Source: Perognathus longimembris pacificus
Lineage: Eukaryota; Chordata; Mammalia; Rodentia; Heteromyidae
NCBI RefSeq assembly: GCF_023159225.1
Contig: NC_063171.1
Coordinates: 3,267,501-3,331,500 of the forward strand
DNA: 64,000 nucleotides
Direction of reading: 5' to 3'
The notes beneath the pieces were generated by a model. The model was not told where the DNA came from. It saw only the letters and a program-made list of their open reading frames with translations, and did not search any database. Both the position numbers and the translations under genes were made by a program. The stretch's first letter is position 1. Each line of letters starts with the position of its first letter. This document shows positions 56,285 to 64,000 of this stretch, in pieces.

Positions 56285-57164
56285 AAATATTTTTAAAAAC
56301 CAGCTCGTGAACAAGTCATCTGTTCTCTTCCCTGAAACTTCATCTTATATTTAAAGTGATTTTTAGTGTCTTGCTCCTTAAAAACAAGTCTGACCTTTTA
56401 CAAACACTAATTGTTCTGTTCCTGGCCGAGAATTGTGGCTCTTACAGGGAACAGAAGGTGTATGTGTAACTTTAACAATGTTCTGCGCCAGTGTCAATTC
56501 TCAAACCATGGAGCAATGTCACACTACCTGAGTGATGTTACTGCATGTGAAGCTTGAAAGAAATCCTCACAAAGCTCTTGATAGCAAATATAGATGTGAC
56601 CAGAACACAGCTTCTGTCCCAGGCTATATTTGATTAGTTTTTCAACATCTTTCCACATTAGCGTTTTAGAACAATTTTTGCTTGGGCTCTTAAAAACATG
56701 TTCTTGGATATGTGCTTTATGCAGAGTTCCACAGAAATCTGTCTACTGCTCACTCTAAATCACAGCCAGGGGTATAGCTCATCACTGCCTCTGCTACCCG
56801 CCTGGCAATAAGTCCTTCAGTGTTTATGTCACAGGTGTATCAGTTCTGCATCTGAGACCTGTGTGCCTTGGGAGGCATCTGTTTCCCCCACATCTTCACC
56901 AGAGGAGAGCTGATGTGTCATGTGATTTGTCTCTGTTCTTTTGACAAATGCTTCAATCAAGCTACCAGCTTAACTAGTGAATGAAGTAGATCATTCAGTA
57001 AATAACACACTATTTTCTAAATCTGGAGGATCCATTCCTTTTTGGAACTCCATTTGAGGTTGTTGTTTTGTTTTGTTTTTTAACTCAGGCTCAAAAGAAC
57101 ACCAGTAGAATACCTTAAAGAAACGAGAGCCTGATACTAAAAAGCATCTACTTATTCACCCCCT
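56285..57164. other. Intergenic, nothing recognised
   Basis: Unique sequence without coding or repeat signature that I can name. Confidence 0.5.
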
Positions 57165-57378
57165 GGGCTGGGAATATGGCCTAGAGTGGTAAAGTGCTCG
57201 CCTTGTATGCATGAAGCTCTGGGTTCAATTCCTCAGCACCACATATATAGAAAAAGCTGGGAGTGGTGCTGTGACTCAAGTGGTACAGTGCTAGCCTTGA
57301 GCAAAAAAGAAGCCAGGGACAGTGCTCAAGTCCTGAGTTCAAACCCCAGGACAGGCAAAAACAAAACAAAACAAAAAG
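57165..57378 (+). mobile_element. Dimeric ID-like SINE
   Basis: CTGGGCTGGGAATATGGCCT, GGTTCAATTCCTCAGCACCA and GACTCAAGTGGTACAGTGCT to CCCCAGGACAGGC with an (ACAAA)n tail. Confidence 0.9.
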
Positions 57379-57402
57379 CTGCAAGTGGAGCTAGTTGATC
57401 AC

Positions 57403-58199
57403 TGTTAGGACCACCCAGTGGGGGCAGGTGAGTTTGATTCTGGCTCTGAGACATTTATCAATCACCCCTGCAATTGCCAGAATACAAAGCGAATGGAGCA
57501 CTGTGGGAGAATTAATTTCTCTGACCAAAGGGAAGACTTAGCCTCGGCACAGTCACTTCAATGCCGGTCAGCATACTGACAGGCTCCTGGGAACATATTC
57601 CCAGCTAGAAGTTTCTTTGTGTCTGTGGGCCAAACGATGCCGCCTTTTGTCAGTAGAATCTTCCCTTTCCCCATACAAAGTCTCCCTGAGGAGACTGGTT
57701 TGCACAGCTGCCTTTAGTGATAGTTACTCATTATAGATAGGATAGCTTCTTCTTTGCAAATCGCAAATTCCCTTCTCAATAATCTGGGTAGTTTCTTCCC
57801 ATGGTAAACAGAGAAGTCTCCTCTAGGTGCATAGAGCCCTGGTCAAGGTCTGGAGCAAATAGTAGCTAGGTAGTAAATAGTTTCGCCCTAAATAAGTAAA
57901 CTCTCTTTGAAGCAGTAAAATTTTGTAGTAGATAAACTTCTATGTTAGTGTCCTTCCTCCCAGAAATGGCATTCCTCAAATTCTTGTAGTTGTAATGGAT
58001 AATATGCTGTGTTAACCTTTACCCTGAAACTTGTAAGTTGATTTCTAATGATATATGCTGTGTTAACCTTTACCCTGAAACTTGTAAGTTGATTTCTAAT
58101 GATATATAAACCGTGGCCCTCCTGAAACAAAGTATGCATTGGTTCACTCGCCTTGCATCCCCCGTGTCCTGACTACGGTTGCAGTTCCCGGGTCCAACA
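57403..58199 (+). mobile_element. Probable solo LTR, ERV2-like, with a 51-bp tandem duplication
   Basis: Starts TGTTAGGACCACCCAGTGGG and ends CCCGGGTCCAACA, 797 bp. The flanks GATCAC (57397-57402) and GAGCAC (58200-58205) form a 6-bp duplication with one mismatch. Just upstream of a TATA-like GATATATAAACC (about 58100) a 51-bp unit beginning ATGCTGTGTTAACC is present twice, at 58004-58054 and 58055-58105. Confidence 0.7.
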
Positions 58200-58205
58200 G
58201 AGCAC

Positions 58206-59104
58206 TGCTGTCCTAACAATGAACACATCTTGAGGTAGGGACCAGGACATGGACAGCACAGTACTCTTGCTCTTAAGCCTTGAAAGGGGCTAACAGCATT
58301 AGGTATGTCCAGTGTTCAGGGCAGGTGCTCCTCCAGTGACTGATAAGCCTTCCACAAGAGTGAAAGAAGATTTTTAAAAGAGATGCAAAACTGAGGCAGG
58401 GATTTCAGGCTCAAGTAAGGATTTGGTATCTTTCAGCAAGAACAGTTTCTAAGTTCTGTTACAATCAATGTATCCTATAAGCATTGTCTTGAGTCACAGG
58501 GAGTTCAATGTCCTGAGATTTTGGCATTGCTGGGAAGACACAAGTTTGTCTCACTGATCTCAATTGTCATGTCTCCTTCCAAGTTTTACCAGGATAAATA
58601 TATTGAAAGACTTCTTAAAATGACAGCCCCTGGCTGTGAAAGAACAGGGCTTTTCCTGCTATTGGGCTATGCATAGCTTCTTTTGTTTGTATTCTTCCTT
58701 GCAAGGATTGTGAGTCAGGGAGGGCTAGGGTTTGTGCATTTTTCTCCAATGTGTGTTCTTCTGGTATAAATAGGATTAAAAAGGAATGCAGTTTTAAAAA
58801 ACTGTCGTCTTTTAAATTGCTGTCACCACATAGTTCCCAACTCCTGGGTTCCTTTTCTTTTAGGAGAAACAAAGGTTTATTCAAATGTTCTTACCATGGA
58901 GGGCAGGCTAGAGGAACATGACACGACTGTGATGCCCATGTGCAGATGGGATCTGACTATGAATGGGGCCTCCAGGAACTGGAAGAGTTGATTGGCAATT
59001 TCTTTTTCATGGACTTTGCTGATTGATTCTTTTTGTGGAATATTCTATATAATGTTCCACATTGCCTATTTCATGATAGTGACTTGCCTACACATTTTGA
59101 AATG
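58206..59104. other. Intergenic, nothing recognised
   Basis: No gene or repeat is recognised; open frames are short. Confidence 0.5.
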
Positions 59105-59618
59105 TGTGAGTTCGGGACCCCCGAGAGACCACCAGAGATCAAGACCAATGCAAGTAGAAAAAAGGGCGTTTATTGTGAGCTAGCTCGGTCCTCCGTACAC
59201 TCAGCACTCTGGTGATGCTAAGAGGCCCTGAGCCTAGGGCTTCCAGCTGTTTTATACATTCTTTGGGACTTACCATACATCATAGCATCCTTTAACAAAT
59301 CAACACCCACCGCGGGAAAATTATCAAATAATTCTAAAGCATGTTTGGTGCCTGACCTTTAGTATTTTTCTCTGTAAAATGTCTACCAAAGGCATCACTT
59401 TCCTCTCCATTCCTTCCAAAACACTCAGAGAATGAATTCTAGTTTTAGAGAGACAAATGTCTCATCTTGTAATGATTTCTAGCTACGTGGTATCCCTGAG
59501 ACGTGCTTGCATATGAATTTGTGGTCTTGGCAAGGATTATAGGACAGTCTGTGGAGACATGGAGACTAAATAAATACTGGAATAGAAATGTATAGAAGCC
59601 TGTTTGGGGGTGTTAGCA
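59105..59618 (-). mobile_element. LTR, gammaretrovirus-like
   Basis: On the minus strand it ends CTCTCGGGGGTCCCGAACTCACA, with CAATAAACGCCC as poly(A) signal (about 59168). The start is TGCTAACACCCCCAAACAGG, preceded by CTAGGGAAA, which resembles a polypurine tract. If that is right it is the 3' LTR of a damaged minus-strand provirus. No target duplication was found. Confidence 0.7.
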
Positions 59619-60900
59619 TTTCCCTAGCCTCAGGTCCTCAGCTTCTCCCAGTAGCCCCCAGATACACTCATACCTAATGGGCCCCTCCTACTCACTATTA
59701 AGACCTACCTACTTCCCCTTTACCCCCAGAGACAGAAGCTGCCACCTAGATAAGGTGCAGAGGCCATGTAGCACCCTCTTCCGTGGGAGCTATGGCCCCA
59801 CTAATAAACCACCTTATAAACCTTCTTCTCCTGGTTGTGATTATCTCTGCATGGTCCCCTGGGATGACAGGGACATATCCTTTCATTGGTGCCCAACCCA
59901 GGATAGGTTCCCCTGTGGATTTGCTCCCCCAATTCTAGGGGGTTCAAACTGCCCCTGGGACCTATTCTGCTGTCCTAAGCCCATATAGAGAACCACCAAG
60001 GTAACTTCTCCTGACCAATCATTCTACTTCCATCCACCACAACGACGACAGATTTGAACCTCTAACCAGGGGGGGGTGATCATTTAACCGGGGGGTTGGA
60101 TCCAATTTTCCATAGCATCACAGGACAGAGGCTTCAGAGCCACACAAAGAGAATTTCCATAGGGTCACAGTGCCAAGGCTTCAGAGCCACACAGAGGGAA
60201 AAAAAATCTTGGCGCCAAGTTCCAAGCCCCACTCCCTGGAACCATTAGTCACAGGACTAGGTAGGTCAAGGGAATTGGCAATTGGTGTGACGACTCCAAT
60301 TAGCTGTTAATTCCCTCAGTCGGTTCCATTTTGGAGTCAACTGAACAGAGCCCCACTGGGATGCTGGTGGTTATCTCTAGTTCAGCTCTGCTGGTCACTC
60401 ATCAAGTGGCAGACAGTCTAAAATGCTTCAGGAAAGCTGCTCAAGTTTGAGCCCAATCTTACAAATTTGGAATTCCATGTGGCCCCTTCATGGGACCTCT
60501 GATATTTTACAGGGGTTACATAATTTCTATGAGCACTCGGGCAGATGGAATTCTCTCTCTCTCCCTCTCTCTAAACTCTGCCTGACTCCCTATCTGCCTG
60601 TGATATAGGATAGGCTGGTACTAGCTTCCAACGGCACCAATGTTTGTTTAACATCTGCTGTGAAAGACACAAGGAAGGTTTTCTGTTCTTGTTATTGATG
60701 TTTGTTAAGTTTGGAGATTCTGTTCAAAATTCTGCTTGTTGTTGGCTAAATCTTAAGTTTTCTCTAGCATTGACCACATGGTGGATGATAGAATTGGTTT
60801 TAGCAAGCACCATCTTGGTTCCATCAAGGTTCCAAAAACTCTTGGAGGTGGAAGCCATCCCCCAGGTAATGGGCATGCCAAATTCCTAGAGACAGGGCAG
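59619..60900. mobile_element. ERV-derived fragments
   Basis: Around 59806 GGCCCCACTAATAAACCACC resembles an LTR poly(A) region, and at 59887 TTGGTGCCCAACCCAGGATA looks like a primer-binding site of unknown tRNA type, with plus orientation. Further on, TTTCTCTAGCATTGACCACA (about 60758) matches the internal part of the 1516-3851 element. Boundaries are unclear. Confidence 0.5.
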
Positions 60901-63215
60901 GGATGTGGAGATTCAAGTTCCAGGTAACCTTGCCCCCACCCTGAACTCTGTAACTGTGGCCTTGCAATTCAAATGTGCCTTGCAATGTAAATGCTGGAAG
61001 GTGAAGGTGTCTTGCTGTGAGCCTGCTAAGGCTCTGACCAATTCCGCCGTCATTACGCTGTGCCAGTTTTGTGGCTATAGAGTATTAGATTTGCTTGAAA
61101 GGGATTCCTCTCAAAGGAGCTCAAGAGTTTTTTTTTTGCTTTTGTTTTCATGTTTTGTCCTTTACAAGCAATCAATGTTCAGGGTGTAAAGATGTTTCAG
61201 AAAAAGAGCCAGCAGATTGAAGGACTTGTTTGGAATATTTCCTGAGAAGCTAGTGAGTGAGATCAGCAGCAGGCAAGTGTGTGCCCAGGGAATGGGGATC
61301 CTAGGGTATTTATTTGTGAGCATGGCATCTGTATATTGGTTCAAGGAGATGTGAAAAAGAGGGATTCTGAGGGTAGTATTGAGAGGGAGTGGAAATCAGT
61401 CCCATCCAGCTTGGATGGGGTTCCATACAGAGATTGTTACGCTGTCTTTTATGTGAGGATGGGAATTTTCTGTCTCCACTTTTAGGTATCAGTTTTGAGT
61501 TTCAGTCTGTTTGGCATTTCCTAAGACATCTGCCACCTGCTGGGTGAGTTGAGAAGTGAAGGGTGACTCAGCCAGTGGTCAGGGAAATGAGGAGCCAGGA
61601 GTTGGGGAATGATAGATAGATTATAATAGGACTCTGGTGACTTCAGATGCCTCTTCAGAGGTGGCAGGAAATGTCTCTATGCATCCAATAAAGGAATCAA
61701 TGTTTAAACATTCCTATTGCACTGAAGGAGGGAGGAGCATGAATGTGAGATCTTTTACTAGTCCTCACATGGAGGGTCCTTCCTAAGTGGTGTATGAGCA
61801 GTGTGGAGTGGATCACACTTGCCCCAAGGGTTAATTTAATTCTAGACAGAGCCCTGCTATGTCAGAAACAGGAGAGAATCCAAGAAAGCAGAGTAAATAT
61901 CTTGTTATAGTGCTTTTAGCAGTTTTTTTCTATATGTAGGGAATAGTTACTGTTCTTATGGGTGTCTAGGTTGTTGTTATGCAGCATGCTATTTTATTTG
62001 TAGGAACATCTGCAATATCTTCCATGTAGCCCCCAAGGATAGGAGAGTGTGGTTTTCTAGTGATTCTAACCAGGAATTAGGATATTGAGAATAGGGTAGG
62101 GCAGGTGTCTGGCTACAGGGTCATGGAAGTTCCGTGTAGGCTATGAAGCCTTTTGGCTACCAGGTCTGCCTTCTTGGCTATGGATTCCAGGTATGGGTGT
62201 CCTGGTGTCCCCTACAGTGGTGACCATTCCATAGATAAACAAAGAGACCACACAGATACCAGATATACTGTGAAGGAGGAATGTTGAATAGGATACCCCA
62301 GAGAAAACTGTGAATAAGACCTGCTAAATGGACTTCGAGTTTGCATAAAGCATTAGCCTCTTAAATATAGTGGGTCTCAAGTAAGGTAAAGCAGTGCCGC
62401 CTTTTGGTCTGAGACACTCAAAGTTTCTATGACTTAAGTGGTAAACACTACAGCCTAGCCTATGAAATTGTTTCTCCTCAAGTACTAAGCTACTGCCCTC
62501 CACACCCTAAGTGTAAGGAGGGTGGGGAATGCCTGGTAGGCTATGTCTCACTACACTGGAGTGTTTGAGTGTTTGTCCATGTGAGTGTTGCAAGGGGCAG
62601 GGCTGTTGGAGGACTGGAAACAGGATGGCAGGATTGAGGATGGAGTAGGTAGAGGGCTTGTCCAGGAGAAAGGTTTGGTATTGTGTAATATGATTATTAG
62701 AACAAAAGTCATGGGCTCTATGATTTAGGACACCCAAGTCCTGATGAGATTTCAGTAATTGAATAGATTGTCCCTAGAATACATTACTAGCTTCTGTGGT
62801 TGGAAGGACCACTGTGGATCAAGCTTGAAGACATGGGTCCCAGCCTAGGGCATTATTACCAAGCATCTTAGAGGAGCTATGGCTTTAGTCGGGTCCTGTT
62901 CTTTATCCTAGCATTCCTTTTGCTACGCTATTCCTCTCCTTCCTTGTGTGCAAAGTAGAAAGGTTTTAACATTGGGTATGGTAAGCAGGAGCTGGAATGA
63001 AGGTGTTCTGATTTGGTGAGTTTTTCCGATGCTCCAACTCTAGGCTTCTTATACAGGTCTAGAAGTGAGTTCATATGGGGGTATTCAGAAAATAAAAATT
63101 CTGGTCAGTCCTAAAAATTAGGATTCTTAGGTTCCCAACTAGATGAGAGGCTTTACGGGATTTGGTAAGTCACTTTTTCAGGTTGTGATGTGCTTTGGCC
63201 AGGCATTGGAGGAAC
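60901..63215. other. Intergenic, nothing recognised
   Basis: About 2.3 kb of unique sequence without a gene, RNA or repeat family that I recognise. Confidence 0.5.
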
Positions 63216-63218
63216 CCG

Positions 63219-63342
63219 AGGCCTTTTTTTTTTTTTTTCCAAGTCCTGGAACTTGAACTCTGGGCCTGGGCCCTGTCCCTAAGATTCTTTAGCTCAAAGC
63301 CAGCACTCTACCATTTGAGCCACAATGCCACTTCTGGCAGGG
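63219..63342 (-). mobile_element. Second-half ID-like SINE fragment
   Basis: A T tract at 63224-63239 followed by CAAGTCCTGGAACTTGAACT and TTTGAGCCACAATGCCACTT, the complement of the SINE's right half, truncated at its 5' end. Confidence 0.83.
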
Positions 63343-63945
63343 CCTTTTCATAAGGCTTTGCCCAGATGCAGAGCAGCATCAGCAAGCAGTGAGCACCAGG
63401 ATCTGGGCTTCCCAAGTGCAGAGGAGCTGAGGCCTGCGGTCGCAGGGGCTAGTGCCTACACTTTCAGAAAAGCTTCCTTGCCTCTGGACAAACCCTGGGC
63501 CAGCAGCTCAGGGCCAGCTGAGTCCCAAGGAGAGGAACTCCAGCCTGCCCTGGCCCACACCAGCAATGGTCCCATCTGAATGGTTTCTTATCCACTGCAG
63601 TCCAGTTCTGGTTCAGTGTAAATTCACATCTGTTGGGAGTAGATGAAAGAAGGCTGATATTCATACTGAAGATACTCCTGAGATACTAGTACTCTTTTCC
63701 TTCTGTTTAATGTCTGTGTTTTTCAAAGTTTATAGAAGGTTACATTAAAGGTACTAATTTTACTCTATATTTAAATCTCTATGGCTATTAAAATCTATGA
63801 ATAATGAATTCACATCATTTTCAGTATAATGGATTGAACCAGCAATCATTTTGTTTCGTTAAGTAATCCAGACTCAGATAGAACCTACTGTGTTTTGTCT
63901 CCTTTGGAAAATCAAGATTGTTTTTCTTTAAAGGAAGGTATAAAG
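63343..63945. other. Intergenic, nothing recognised
   Basis: Two overlapping short open frames at 63325-63646 show no family features. Confidence 0.45.
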
Positions 63946-63946
63946 C

Positions 63947-64000
63947 TAGGTGTCAGTGTATCAAGCCTATAATCCTAGCTACCCAAGAAGCTAAGATCTG
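63947..64000 (+). mobile_element. Start of a B1/Alu-like (7SL-type) SINE, cut by the window edge
   Basis: AGCTAGGTGTCAGTGTATCA then GCCTATAATCCTAGCTACCC and AAGAAGCTAAGATCTG follow the 7SL-derived opening (GCTGGGTG...GCCTATAATCCTAGCTAC...GAGGCTGAG). Only the first 54 bp are in view. Confidence 0.75.

Overview
The window looks like nuclear DNA from a rodent. No intact cellular gene is visible; I read it as transposon- and satellite-rich intergenic sequence. The main taxonomic clue is a dimeric tRNA/ID-derived SINE present in many copies. It starts GGCTGGGGATATGGCCTAGT and ends CCCAGGACTGGCC plus poly(A), and resembles the ID-like SINE described from geomyoid rodents (kangaroo rats, pocket mice, pocket gophers). 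The host assignment is inference, about 0.6 confident.

Layout. 1-5080: simple repeat, a SINE, and a complete 2.3-kb non-autonomous LTR element (1516-3851) with a His-type primer-binding site and a 5-bp target duplication. 5083-6540: a minus-strand processed pseudogene of WTAP. 7128-39438: a very large composite tandem array. About 145 minisatellite monomers of roughly 80 bp are interrupted at intervals by a conserved 'header' of about 600-750 bp, giving at least nine header+array blocks. Inside it lie a 586-bp solo LTR, three direct SINE insertions, a full-length L1 that itself carries a SINE and a second L1, a 5'-truncated L1, a truncated provirus and a 690-bp solo LTR. Many have recognisable target-site duplications. 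39439-47268: mostly featureless, with one IAP-like solo LTR, microsatellites and small ID SINEs. 47269-56280: a degenerate gammaretrovirus-like provirus on the minus strand. It has matching LTRs, a GTAT target duplication, a Pro-type primer-binding site, a polypurine tract, gag, an amber codon in murine-leukaemia-virus-like context and pol, but no env. In place of env is non-coding mosaic sequence, shared with the truncated provirus at 33361-36365. 56281-64000: SINEs, further LTRs, and otherwise nothing recognised.

Most notable is the composite array. About 20 monomers carry the same 23-bp core in inverted orientation with unchanged flanks, and the header+array blocks show a second-level duplication of about 6 kb. 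The elements do not work together as a pathway; the region records layered insertion and tandem amplification. Everything is read by eye: no alignment, database search or divergence calculation was run.
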